Under the pieces are notes generated by a model, which saw nothing but the letters and a program-made list of their open reading frames with translations, was not told the DNA's origin and searched no databases. From the NCBI GenBank assembly GCA_025175895.1, contig CM045989.1, positions 124,943,272-125,007,271 on the forward strand: a DNA stretch of 64,000 bases, given 5' to 3'. A program made the translations under genes and the position numbers. This DNA is from Wurfbainia villosa. Its lineage: Eukaryota > Streptophyta > Magnoliopsida > Zingiberales > Zingiberaceae. Below are positions 44,201 to 59,000 of this stretch, in pieces (position 1 is the stretch's first letter; each line of letters starts with the position of its first letter).

Positions 44201-45177
44201 TTGTCCTAGTGCAGCCGAGAGTTGGCTGAGATGCCCGCGGTGGATCGCAAAGGAGCTCGACATCGAAGAGGAGGGGAGCAACCAATCGTGGATTGAGCTC
44301 ACAACAAAAAAATGAAATGGCGACAGTGACCGATCCCACGACTAGAGAAGGGATCGAGCGGCATCGACGTGGCTACTGGCACACCGTGGTCGGCGATGAT
44401 CGCTGGGCTCGTGACAAAGAAATCCAGAGGAAGAAGTTACGGCTTGAGCTCCGGCGATATTGGCTCACCTCTTGTGCAAGGTGAAGAGCGGCGATGATCC
44501 AAACCGCGATGACCGTAGTAAGCTTAGAGAAACTCGGGAAGGTCGATTCGAGGTTGCCGTGGTGGTGGGAGCTAATCGGTGGCGGCGAAGATAGGCAACC
44601 GTCTTGGCGCGCTCGGTAGTCGGTGAAGGGGGAAAAGGAATCGCACGAACGGGGGAGGCGGATCGCCCGCAGCTATGATCGTCGCAACGATCGGCGACGT
44701 CGTGTGCACGATGGCGGTGGCACACGAGCGACAAGCAGCGCTGCCGGCATAGTGATCGAGCGATCTGGCAGGCTGACGACGCTGACGAAGAGAAGCAAAG
44801 GAGGGGAAAGAATCGGCGGTGGATGAGAGGGGAAGAAGAAGAATCGCGGATTGGGGGAAAAATCGCGGCGGCTGGAAATGCTCGAAGAAATCTAATCGGT
44901 GCGGAGGAGAAACGGCATGAAATGAATGGGGTTAAACGGGTTTGGATAAATGGATCCGGTTTAACCTATAAGCATTAAATCCAATCCAAAATCTCTTTAT
45001 AAATAGATAACCCAAACAGGCTTTCCCAAAGCCTATTAAATCTTTCTCCAAAAATACCTTAGAAATTTCCATTTAAGTCTAGGAAAATTTCTGAAAAAAT
45101 CTGAAAAATTCCATAGGATATTTTCCTAATTAACAAGCATTATTTTATTATTAATTTTTTTTTTCTGGTATTTTACA
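41276..45177 (-). repeat. 3' LTR of element 41276-53335
   Basis: It is nearly the same as 49424-53335. It contains a TA-rich microsatellite (42100-42190), arrays of a 'CACTCTCTATC' motif (42660-42800) and a GC-rich module (44290-44880) near the LTR start. Differences from the partner are concentrated at 42370-42800 and 44460-44620. Confidence 0.9.
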
Positions 45178-45189
45178 TTCTCCCCCACT
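45178..45189 (-). other. Polypurine tract
   Basis: The minus strand reads AGTGGGGGAGAA directly before the 3' LTR, identical to the tract of the autonomous element at 62589-62600. Confidence 0.88.
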
Positions 45190-45261
45190 TAATAAAATTT
45201 GGTCCCCAAATTTCGTACTAACATGCAAAAATTTACTTCAAGCAAGTTTCCGAAAGGACCA

Positions 45262-46002
45262 CATACCTTCCTCAAGTGACCAGATGAGACTATCGAGCTC
45301 GGATAGTATCTTCCAGCTCCCACATAGCCTCCTCCTCAGTATGATGCTGTCATCCAACCTTTACGAGTCAGATGGTTTTCGTCCCACTACTATCGCTCCT
45401 TACAACCCAGGCTCCACCCTGGGATCTCCTCTTAGACTGAGGTAGAATCGGAACCTCTTTCAGAACATGTTCTGAATGATATGCTCAGATTGTCTATCCG
45501 TCTGCGAATGAAACGCTGCACTAAGCCGAAGCTCTGTGCCATAGTCTGGTGTAGACTATGTCAAAATCGCGAGGTATATCGCGAATCTCTATCTGATATG
45601 GTACTTAAGAGTACCCCACTCAATCTGATAATCTTTCGGTAATACAACTCTACCGAATGATCCAACAAGCACGACCCACGAATAGAAAGGAAATGAGGTG
45701 ATTTGGGCAGTTGATCCACAATCACCCAAATTGCATCACGTGCTTTACGGGTTCTAGGCAATCCCGTAATGCAATCAATCGTGATATACTCCCACTTCCA
45801 TTCCGGAATCGAAATTTTCTAGAGCAATCTAGCGAGTTTCTGATGTTCAGCCTTCACCTACTGGCATACTAAACATCGAGCAGCAAAATCTGCTATAACT
45901 CTCTTTACACCATTCCACCCATATAAACATTTCAACTCTCGGTATATCCGAGTACTATCAGGATAAATAGCAAATCTCCAATGATAAGCTTTTTGTAACG
46001 AC
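45262..46002 (-). pseudogene. Chromovirus integrase and chromodomain remnant
   Basis: Read on the minus strand: an integrase zinc-binding domain (about 45985-45855) with CLVC intact, but the second His of the HH pair replaced by Tyr ('FAIYP'), and a stop right after the Cys pair (CAG to TAG). Next comes the catalytic core with the first Asp ('RDAIWVIVD', about 45735) and the second Asp ('ISDRDSR', about 45580). Further on, 'QTDRQSE' carries the catalytic Glu region (about 45500). The GPY/F C-terminal domain is deleted. A chromodomain end ('EEEAMWELEDTIRAR', about 45330-45275) is visible with a frameshift. Not functional. Confidence 0.8.
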
Positions 46003-49000
46003 TCCTCCTTGACTGGACGCGTGTCCGGAACACACTATCCTTATCAAGACAGGGAATTATTTTCTCAAAAGAGAAATCCATCAATCATCCAAGATACACT
46101 CCACACAAGCTGCAAGTGCATGGAAGACTATAGCAACGAATCTCACTCGTTGCAATTGTTGCAACTGTTCGTGCTCCAGCAACTTTATTGTAGCTACCTA
46201 GTAGCTTGTTAAATTCAATGAGCACTTCTGCTCCATACATCCACAAATCCAGAAAATAACTACCAAAGTCCCATCATGTATATGACAGACTATCTCGTAG
46301 TTTCTTAACTGTCGTAAGCCTAAGATACGTCTCATGCAACTGTATCGGATTCGCTCCGATCCCTGAAACGACGCATCTGCGTACATCATCCTTTTATTCA
46401 CTCCGGAAGGATTAACTAATACTCGTGTAAAAGTCAACCGCCGTCTAGGTCTTGTAACTGGTTTCACCAGCTTCCGACTAAATGATTTCCATCATCACCT
46501 TTGTCAAACAAGTTCGTGGTATAGTAATGCCAAACATTCTATCCACATCTACAGAACTAACCAAACCATACAAGGAAAATCACCATCTACGATGGTCGAG
46601 CGCGCAACATCCAACTACCACAATCAACAGTGGCCAAGTTACGCAACTCCAACAACTACAAAAGGATCCAATCGTGTTCAGGATACACGATTCTCAAATC
46701 CAGTGACGACTAAATCGTTAATTAGTCTAACAACTTAATCAAAAAAAATCTCATACAATTTATACCAAGTATGAAATTGTCGTCTCCACACACCTGCATC
46801 CCCTTTACTCTAGGCTGATGATATATCAATCATCACGACAACGACTATGATAATTGTATGACACCATGTCACTACAATATCAATACTCCAGTCGTAAACC
46901 AATCCTAGAGTATACACAGGTGTCTTTAACTGATCTAAATAGATCATTTATCCACAACAAGGATATTTTCTTTCAACAACTATCGCATTCCATCATCGAT
47001 AATCGATGCATAATTTCAAAGGTTCATTTCTCTTTCAATAAAGAGTTTCGAATCTTCTCAAGGAGGAATACTGGGATATACAAATATCCCTTCCAACATC
47101 TCCTATAATCGCAAATCACGTTATTCCAATTCTTTTATAGTGTTTAACAACACTGATACCAACAAAAAAAATATCACTCGATATGTGATCTTCGATACCG
47201 GACTATTTTCGCAATCATTTCGATCGCCTACTTCACTTGCCTAAGCAACGGCAAGCTAGGAGTTCATCCGAAACTACATCCGAATGCTCTCGGATTATAT
47301 GCACCTCTGAGAGACATAATCATACTATAATCTCAACAACTTGACCATCCGTAAGGATATGTCTACAGTAAAGATATGTCTATCAAAGTCTAAGGGCATC
47401 CCTTAACTTCTTAATTGTTGATCCTCATCTCACCTGACGGTAGAGATACCACCGACCTACAAGTCGATGTATAGGACCCTTCTAATCCAACTAAGAATGT
47501 TCTAGACAAAGATACATGTAAACTACTAGTATCTCCCAATATATTAACCCAGAGGGTAAAACTAGAGTAATACCCAGAACGATGAAATATCTGTCGATCC
47601 GATCACAAAGGCTCCGCGCAGGTCTCGGCCTTTCTCCGAAGAGAATAAGATCAGATCCAACAGTTCACGACAATTCGATCGCATTTCTGCGATAAATGAT
47701 CTGAGGATTTTTCCTAGATCATTCCATCCCATCACTAAATCCTACGAGTTGCAACTGTAGAATACAAAATGGATACGACCATCGTCGTATACTCTTTCCT
47801 CTGTACTAAGCAAAACACATCTGGAGGTAACTGTTGTTGTCTGCTGAATCTTCTAAGATGTCTTCTGGCGATCGCGCTTCGTCCGATCTCTGAAGGGGAG
47901 TATTACGGAACTTCAACCACGCCTGAGGTAGTAGGTCGCTGCTGACGAAATAACCCAATCTTCGGTGTCGATCTCTGCTGTCGAGACGGTGTATCATCTT
48001 CCCGGAATATCCCGGATAGTCTTCAACTGAGTCTTCAAAGTACACCTCCTCCACTGTACTGGTTGCTCACCATAACAACAGCTGAACTGATCCAACGGAT
48101 ATCTAACCTCACGTGTCTTTGTGATCTGCACTGCACGCACACAATCCCTTCGGAGCCTTTGTTCTGATTTTGCTGATATCCACAAGAACCTTCTGATGAT
48201 CTGCGATTGGTCTTCTATAATCGGAAAATAGCTCAAAGCCTATAACTCCGATCTTGCTCCTTCTATCCAATAGTCGGAGACTTCTGACTCTAATCAGTTG
48301 ACCTGCAATAGTTGCCTACCGGTCTCCAACTCTTAAACTCTTGTACAGAGTCATTTTTAACTCCTGTCTCAATCCAACGTCTTCCGACAGGATCTGGTAG
48401 AAGATTCCGACATCCTAAACTAACTATAAGCTAATAACTCTGGGTGGCTTAAATCATCCATTCATCTGCTTGAGCTATTAGGTGGCCGTAACCTCCATAA
48501 GTCTCACGACTCTGCACCGTATACTGTTACTAACCGATCACCTTTTCTTGAAGCTCAAGAATTCCTTATAATGTGTCACTAAAAGTGACACGGGGAAATA
48601 CACTCTTTCAACATCACTAATCCATGATCAAGTGATATATTATTTCCCGAAGATTATTTTCTGTATTTATCACCAAATACCGGCTTGACCCCGATAATGG
48701 TATGCAAATAACTCTACCTTCTCGGTATAACATGAGTTAAGTACTTAAAAGTACTCTCAAAGTTATACAACTCAGTACGAACAACTCAGGGTTAAAATCC
48801 CTATGAAACTCCATAACCTAGCCTTCCGCTATCTGCATCAACAATAGTCTACAAGTCTGTTCATTACCCACAGGTAATGATCCGACTAGCACAGTTAGTG
48901 GAAATCTCTAAGACTGTAGTCTCTGATTTCCATAATAAATGTGACGCTTTTACGACTGGTGTCGATCTCGACCCTCAAAGGTAAATCACCTTTTCGACAC

Positions 49001-49404
49001 AGGTTCAAGACTCACAAACTTAACAGGTCATTTCCGGGGTCAATACATACAACGGTTACGAACAATAACCAACAAACTACAGGTTATTCCCTGTTATAAG
49101 CATCTAAATGCATAGGCAATAAAACTGGGAGTATAAACACTAAGGTAACTCCAGTTGGTCGTCTCGGTAGACGACCCCTACTAAAAGTCTACACAGGTGT
49201 CATAACTCTATTGTATACACATACTGATCAAATTTAGATAAATATCTACTAAACCATAAGTTTTTCAGAAATTCTTACCTCGTGCTGCTTGGAGCTCAGG
49301 CCGCTGTCCATCTCATCTCAAAAAAACCAAAACCAAATAAATCGACTCCCGAGAATCCAAGACTCGACTCAAAAACAACATTGTATGGCATTGCAGAACC
49401 TTGG
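46003..49404 (-). other. Interior of the gypsy element, mostly non-coding
   Basis: There is no recognisable protease, RT or RNase H. Segment 46590-46860 is homologous to 30750-31010 (TGTAGTGACAT, TCATACAATTATCAT and GTTGGAGTTGCGTAACTTG-type blocks). A region at 47800-48240 has longer open frames on the minus strand that I cannot assign; it might be a decayed Gag linker. The first ~150 bp after the primer site look like the usual leader. Confidence 0.5.
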
Positions 49405-49416
49405 GCTCTGATACCA
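49405..49416 (-). other. Primer-binding site (tRNA-iMet)
   Basis: The plus strand GCTCTGATACCA gives TGGTATCAGAGC on the minus strand, a perfect match, seven bases inside the 5' LTR. Confidence 0.9.
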
Positions 49417-49423
49417 CTAAAGT

Positions 49424-52400
49424 TGTCACACCCCGAGAGCATACCGAGCCGAAAATCAAACGGACGGCATCTCCCCTCTACGTGACAACATTTCGGGTTA
49501 ATACAAAGCCTGTAGGCCCACAATAACAACAATATATATAACCATATAACCAAACCACAACATATCAAACTACTACAACAAATACACAGCGGAAAACGAT
49601 ACGACAACAATAGGATATCAATCCCACACATGCATACCGGTATGACTAACACAACACAACAACACAGAACCTCGACAAAATCCGAATATACAATATGTAC
49701 ATCAAGAAAACTCCAAATACAATACACGGCGGACAGCAGGCCCAAAATAAAACATGGGAGCCTCGTGAGATGAGATGACGTCAGCCGGCGGTGCTCCAAG
49801 CTGTCACGAAGTCTTCTACCTGTTACCTGGGCGACAGAAAACCCAGGGTCCGCGGGGGGTGGTGAGTAAAACTCAGCAGGTAATAGAAAACATGTATATA
49901 TGTAATATCACATGTATTTCGACAACATAATCTAGATGTACAATGGGTATATCAGCATAGTATATAAATACAAGCATATACCGTCTAACTGAAATGAATA
50001 ACATAAAATGCAGACGTACCTGAAGTCTGCTACGCTACTCTGATCCAACCTGAACATATATCAAACATATATATAACAGGAAGAGTAATACCAACACATA
50101 ATCTACTCATGCTACAGGCCAAGGTATCTATGGTCTATCCAACCCATACCAATATCCGACACACTGTATAACATATGCAAGAAACATGCATGAATATGAT
50201 GTACAATCAAATGCAGCAAACATAATACAATCAAATGCAACATCACAATAAGCATATATATATAGACTGTATCTATATATGTATACTAATCACAATCATC
50301 CATATATATATATACATGCATATATGTATATATATGGCAATATGCAAAAATGCCATCAGTCGGCAATGCAGCATGCATGGTCATGTCGGCTCACCCTAAA
50401 GCTACCACGACCCCAGTGTGGCCTCGGTGGCTCGAGCATGACAACTGTCCCAACTCAACACCAACCACTACTCTCGAGTGGCCGAGTGGGCAGTATGATC
50501 GAGTAGTATATAAGCGTAAAGAGCAAGCTACACGATGGGGGTCCCTGCTGTTGGTCACTCCGGCGGTCACTACCCATGAGTGGTCGAGTACCACACACGC
50601 AGACTACGACACGCAAATCCAACTACCACCGTCTATAGTGGTAGAGTGCGGCACTCAATGCCCTCACACACATTACTCCTCCTATGAGTAACCGTGGAGG
50701 CGAGATGTAGCGACCCTCTCAACCACAAGGAGACCTCGCGCCGCGTGCATGTAAATGCATGAATGCAATGTTTCACATACAGACATCCACCATAGACTCT
50801 CTATCACATGCAGTCATACCAATCTACTCGACGCACTCTCTATCCTGTAGAGAGTCGTACTCAACTGATCATAATACTCTCTATCCTGTAGAGAGTCATA
50901 CTAATCTACTCGACGCACTCTCTATCCTGTAGAGAGTCGTACTCATCTGATTATAACAAGCTAGGACCACCGGTCCGTAGCGATACCCTAAGTATCATTC
51001 CTCTGACCATTTACACAACACATGTTCGGTGGTAACATACAACCTAAGGGTACTAGAACTAACCCTAGGTTAAAGACATTATCTATCTACGGATGACCTT
51101 TTTGCCCAATATACAATCAGGTTGTCATCCGTACTTTACCATTTGCACTTAACTTAAACAAATTCTAAGTTACTTGCATCACCTATATGTATAACTCCTA
51201 ATCATGGTAAAATAAACATGATATCAGCAATAGAGTTAATAGCCAACGAAAAAGGATCAAGCATACGATAAAAAAAACAGGGTCAAGGTAATATGAACAC
51301 CTAACATGCTCATATCAATGACTAAATCTGAATGAAATACAACTACCCGGACCAGGTAGGAAATTACCCACCTGCTTTGTAGACACTAGTCGTCTCCACG
51401 TTCGCGGATATCTCGAACAAAAATCCTGCAAATAAACATATATGATCCAATCATATACCAATTCTAATATTAGGATCAAATCATAATCCTACATCAACTT
51501 TATATCTCGATCTACAGTTAACATAATGATTCATAGCATTTACCTAGTTTCGAATCTATGGTAAGAGCTTCTTGATCCAAATTCAAATATCCCCTCCAGA
51601 CCTCACAGTTGTAAACAACTCCAATATCACAGCCATACATGTAGCATACAAAACATGATAAAATCATGGATCAACATAAACCTTATCTCAACCTCTTCGT
51701 AATCCGCTTAAGGAGTTCGGTCTCAATTTAATCCAAATAAATCAATCATCACCACACAATGAACAGGTACTATCATCACTACGTAATTATAGCACATCTA
51801 GATCAGTTTACTAAACAAAACTGATACACAACCATGAACAATCAAATCTATACTTACCTCGCGTCGTTCCACTTTCCTCACAATGAATCCGTATAAATCC
51901 ATTGTTAACACCTATAATCACATACAGTTCATCACCCACCATATACTGATAAAACAAACAAATCATAACTACACATACCTTTAGTTGATTCAATCTCCCT
52001 CAACTTATCTGGAAGACGAACCCGATATCGAAACACCCAACTTCTTGATTCACTCCTGGGAATATGTTATAAACCCATCAATTGAACTGTAAGCACAATC
52101 CACAACTTAATAATCCCAAACAAGTATAGTACTTAAGCTTACCTATCCTCATTCCATCACCCACTGTGGATCGAAACCAAATTGAGCTGAATCAGAACCC
52201 TCCCCCCCTCAAATCTGAACTTACCAAATATTGCTTCAACTATCCATAGCAATTCTGAGACAACATCCTACTGCCGTGGCAAAGCCAAGTATCAAGGGGA
52301 TGCCCACAACGCCGAAAGAAACAACAGAATCGTAGCTTGTCCTAGTGCAACCGAGAGTTCGCTGAGATGCCCGCGGTGGATCGCAAAGGAGCTCGACATC

Positions 52401-53335
52401 GAAGAGGAGGGGAGCAACCAATCGTGGATTGAGCTCACAACAAAAAAATGAAATGGCGACAGTGACCGATCCCGCGACTAGAGAAGGGATCGAGCGGCAC
52501 CGACGTGGCTACTGGCACACCGTGGTCGGCGATGATCGCTGGGCTCGTGACGAAGAAATCCAGAGGAAGAAGTTACGGCTTGAGCTTCGGCGATATTGGC
52601 TCACCTCGATTAGTCGCGTTGTGCAAGCCGAAGAGCCGGCGATGATCCAAACCGACGATGACCGCCGTAAGCTTAGAGAAACTCCAGGAAGGTCGATTGC
52701 CGAGGTTGCCCGTGGTGGGCGGAGCTAATCGGCTGGCGGCGAAGATAGGCAACCGTGCGCGCTTGCTCAGGCAGAGTCGGTGAAGGGGGAAAAGGAATCA
52801 CACGAACGGGGGAGGCAGATCGCCCGCAGCTATGATCGTCGCAGCGATTGGCGACGTCGTGTGCACGACGGCGGTGACACACGAGCGACAAGCAGCACTG
52901 CCGGCATAGTGATCGAGCGATCTGGCAGGCTGACGACGCTGATGAAGAGAAGCAAAGGAGGAGAAAGAATCGACGGTGGATGAGAGGGGAAGGAGAAGAA
53001 TCGCGGATTGGGGGAAAAATCGCGGCGGCTGGAAACGCTCGAAGAAATCTAATCGGTGTGGAGGAGAAACGGCATGAAATGAATGGGGTTAAACGGGTTT
53101 GGATAAATGGATCCGGTTTAACCTATAAGCATTAAACCCAATCCAAAATCTCTTTATAAATAGATAACCCAAACAGGCTTTCCCAAAGCCTATTAAATCT
53201 TTCTCCAAAAATACCTTAGAAATTTCCATTTAAGTCTAGGAAAATTTCTGAAAAAATCTGGAAAATTCCATAGGATATTTTCCTAATTAACAAGCATTAT
53301 TTTATTATTAATTTTTTTTTTCCTGGTATTTTACA
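49424..53335 (-). repeat. 5' LTR of element 41276-53335
   Basis: The LTR runs TGTCACACC...TTTTACA on the plus strand. It has an array of TCTCTATCCTGTAGAGAGTC units (50800-50945) that is partly changed in the partner LTR. It contains the GC-rich module at 52440-53040. The 61-167-aa open frames inside both LTR copies have no retroelement similarity and are not called. Confidence 0.9.
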
Positions 53336-53340
53336 CGATT

Positions 53341-54187
53341 GGTGGTGATTCTTAGTCAATTAAAGCATTGTGTTGATCTAAGAGTCACTATAAATGTCTT
53401 GTTAAGAAATATAAATAATCTATTTTGACTCTAGTTGATTAGAGGAAGGACTCAATTGACTACCAATTGAGCCGATTAAGTGGTTGACTATTCAAGACAA
53501 GAAAGTTTATATTGGAAAACTATTGAGCGATATTTAGTTGATTGGAAAACTATTTGTTGGAAGATAAGCTTGGTATCATGTCCATTAGAATCAACTAAAA
53601 AATAGTTTGTCGATTGGAAGTTTGAGCAATTATCTAAAGAGGTTCTCAGGCAATTTGTAAACTAGTTGTTGGTGGATAAATTTATTGTCTTAGCTATTTA
53701 AGTGAACTATACCTAGTTTTAGGCAACTAAATGTTGGAATAGTTAACAATACTAATGTTTGAGTTGATTGGGAATTAATTGTCAGTTGATAAGGTTACAT
53801 ATGTACATTTATCAACTAAAAATGATTTGAATGAACTAAAGTCAAACACAAATATTTGGTTATTCTGGTCATATATATAAATAGGAGTATGAGGGCACCT
53901 CGAAACATAAAAATAATTATTGCAAAAATTCTCTCATTTTGTTTTTAAGTACTTCCAATGTCTACAGTAGCTCAAAATCAGCTAGGCCTAAGATCTTGTA
54001 AGGTTTTCAATTTTGCTTTAATTTTAGTTTTCTCTAGTGTTCATTATATCATCTATAGAGAAATAGAAGTGTTGTTGTTTCATTTTAAGTTTACATTATT
54101 CATCTTGTATTAAGAAGTTGTTAATTGTATAAGGCTTCTTTTGTCCTTAAAATGAGATTTTTTTAGTGGTATTTTGAGGAGTGATTT
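53341..54187 (+). repeat. Old LTR-like stretch with TATA box
   Basis: It holds a TATA box TATATAAATAG at 53874-53884, followed by CTCTCATTTTG- and CTTGTATTAAG-type sequence as in plant Copia LTR leaders. Degenerate words such as CAATTGACT and AGTTGATTAG occur upstream of the TATA box (53340-53600), which recalls the palindrome arrays of the younger LTRs. Its left part may lie at 41080-41275. Neither end is defined. Confidence 0.4.
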
Positions 54188-57175
<2,988 letters not shown>

Positions 57176-57182
57176 ATTTATT

Positions 57183-57194
57183 TGGTATCAGAGC
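57183..57194 (+). other. Primer-binding site (tRNA-iMet)
   Basis: TGGTATCAGAGC, perfect, seven bases after the LTR end. Confidence 0.92.
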
Positions 57195-57451
57195 GCCTAG
57201 GTTTTCGAGTTCCTAGGGGTTTTTGGGTTTTTTGGAGTTCGCCATGTTTTGGCAGGTTTTGCGAGGCAATCTGGAAATTTTGGATTTGGTATGGATTTCC
57301 GACGATTTTTATGTTTCGGAGATTCAAGGATTTTTGATGAGATCAATATGGGGTTTTGGCGGCGACGGAACCTCTCCTAACGGTGAAATAGGTATGCTGG
57401 AAAATTTTATATGTTTTTACTTCTAGTAACATCTGTATTAATTTATCAAAT

Positions 57452-58728
57452 ATGAGACGAGGTGGGCGTGCTCCTGCGCCGAGACGCGGTGCGGGGTGGC
57501 CACGACAGAGGACATTGAGATCTTTGGCGACTGACTTGCCAGAGAGATCTACTGAGGGTGAGCATGTTGATCAGGGTCAGGTTCCACATGGTGCTGCGGG
57601 AGTCATGGATCCTCAGTCCTCGGCGGTTCCCTCTCCGGAGATACCCGCTTCTGGAGTATCCGATGTACTGAGACCTGCTGCTACACCGACACCCCGCCAA
57701 TAGGACTGCGCTGACATGCAGGCCCCATCGCTGGAACCGCCACCACGCAGATTCACCGCCAGCAATGCACCATCTACAGTTATTTCGCCAGCTCCTACGA
57801 CGGCCCCTACTTATCCTATTATGTAGTTGCGGCACAAGCTCGGATTCCAGGATTAGCAAAGTCAATGAAAAGCCGGTTCACTTTATTCAGCAGAGAGACT
57901 GATCCGATCGTGGCTCAGTCTTGGATCGAGACGATGGAGCGTACCTTCTACTATATGGTCTGCTCCGAGTGGGAGAAGGCAGAGTTGGCGGCCTTCCATT
58001 TACGAGGCGAGGCCAAGATCTGGTGGGATATGCAGCGCTCGATTATCGGCGAGCAGCAGGTTACCTGGTCGAGATTTAGAGAGGCTTTTGAGAGTCAGTA
58101 TTTCCCATGGGCATATCAGATGATGCGACGTCAGGATTTTATGAGTCTACGACAGAATAATCGCTCAGTGATGGAGTATAATACAGAATTTAATCGGTTA
58201 GCCAGGTTTTATCCAGAATTAGTTGCGGAGGATAGGTCACGGATGATGTAGTTTGTTCTGGGACTAGATAGGCATCTCCAGGTCAAGATGGCAGGATTTG
58301 GCAGTTCTTCCTACCGAGAGGCATTGGATAGAGCTTTGTTGATCGAATCGGCTCAACAGAGGGTCAATACTGACAGGAAGAGGAAACAGACCGAAAGAAC
58401 CACGTGTCGAGACTCAGCACCACTACTAGACAACGCAGCAAAGTGGTCACACGATCGGTCGAGTCATTCTGGGGCATCTAGCCGGCCTCAGAAATTAGGA
58501 CGATCTTCAGTTGGGCCCTCCCGGTCTTCTCAGCAGAGCCGGAGGCCGCCCACTAGTGACACCCACTGTACTCGTTGCGGATCGAGAGAGCATATCGTCT
58601 CAGCCTGCACCTTGGGACAGTTAGTTTGCTATTATTGCAAACTGCCTGGACACCTGAGCCGAGATTGTTCATTGAAGGCTCAGCATGTGGCTTCCGGGGT
58701 TTCTATCCAGGGAGGATCGTTGCGTTAG
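57452..58728 (+). pseudogene. Chromovirus Gag (decayed)
   Basis: Gag starts at ATG 57452 with an Arg/Gly/Pro-rich leader. An in-frame TAG at 57701 and a frameshift near 57850 follow. The capsid (retrotrans_gag) domain runs from 57865 with 'AELAAFHLRGEAKIWWD', 'FREAFESQYFP' and 'VMEYNTEFNRLARFYPEL'. It is interrupted by TAG at 58249 (most simply CAG to TAG). The segment after it, with Ser-rich and basic parts, contains the zinc knuckle CYYCKLPGHLSRDC (about 58630-58671), all C2HC residues present, and a second imperfect Cys pair (CTRCGSREH) before it. Gag normally continues into pol in one frame; here the frame shifts again after 58728. Confidence 0.85.
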
Positions 58729-59000
58729 TCTAGGACTCAGAGAGGGGGGAAGAGACACTTCAACGCCAGAGCAGCCTCCCGTAGGAGTCGCCATGGCATT
58801 CATGGATGGAGTACACCGCGTCTGTGACGGTGTCACAGGGTTCGGTTTCAGGACCGCAGTATCAGATGCAATCCCAACCACTGCAAGACCATTCTACAGA
58901 AGCCCGACGACAAAGATCACCGGTGTAGCCCCGCCATCGTTCAGACCGATCGCAGCCTTCATTTCAGCCTAGGTATCAGCCTTCCTATCAACCTACATAT

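Larger units (their letters stand above)
41276..53335 (-). mobile_element. Gypsy chromovirus-type element with IN-only remnant (minus)
   Basis: This complete 12,060-bp element has LTRs of 3902 bp (41276-45177, 3' LTR) and 3912 bp (49424-53335, 5' LTR). The tips on the minus strand are TGTAAAATACCAG...GTGACA, and the target duplication CGATT (41271-41275 / 53336-53340) is perfect. The interior is only 4.25 kb. It holds an iMet primer site (49405-49416), an integrase and chromodomain remnant (45262-46002), and a non-coding part. No protease or reverse transcriptase is recognised. Segment 46590-46860 matches 30750-31010 of the other non-autonomous element, so the two share a non-coding internal module. 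Confidence 0.92.

Noticed and set aside
47806..48236. Minus-strand open frames as a cellular gene
   Set aside because: They lie inside a gypsy element with complete LTRs and target duplication; at most a decayed Gag linker.
49296..49799. 167-aa open frame on the minus strand
   Set aside because: It spans the LTR end and the primer-binding site of a gypsy element; not a gene.
53341..54187. Promoter of a host gene at the TATA box near 53874
   Set aside because: No coding sequence follows; the context resembles a Copia LTR leader.
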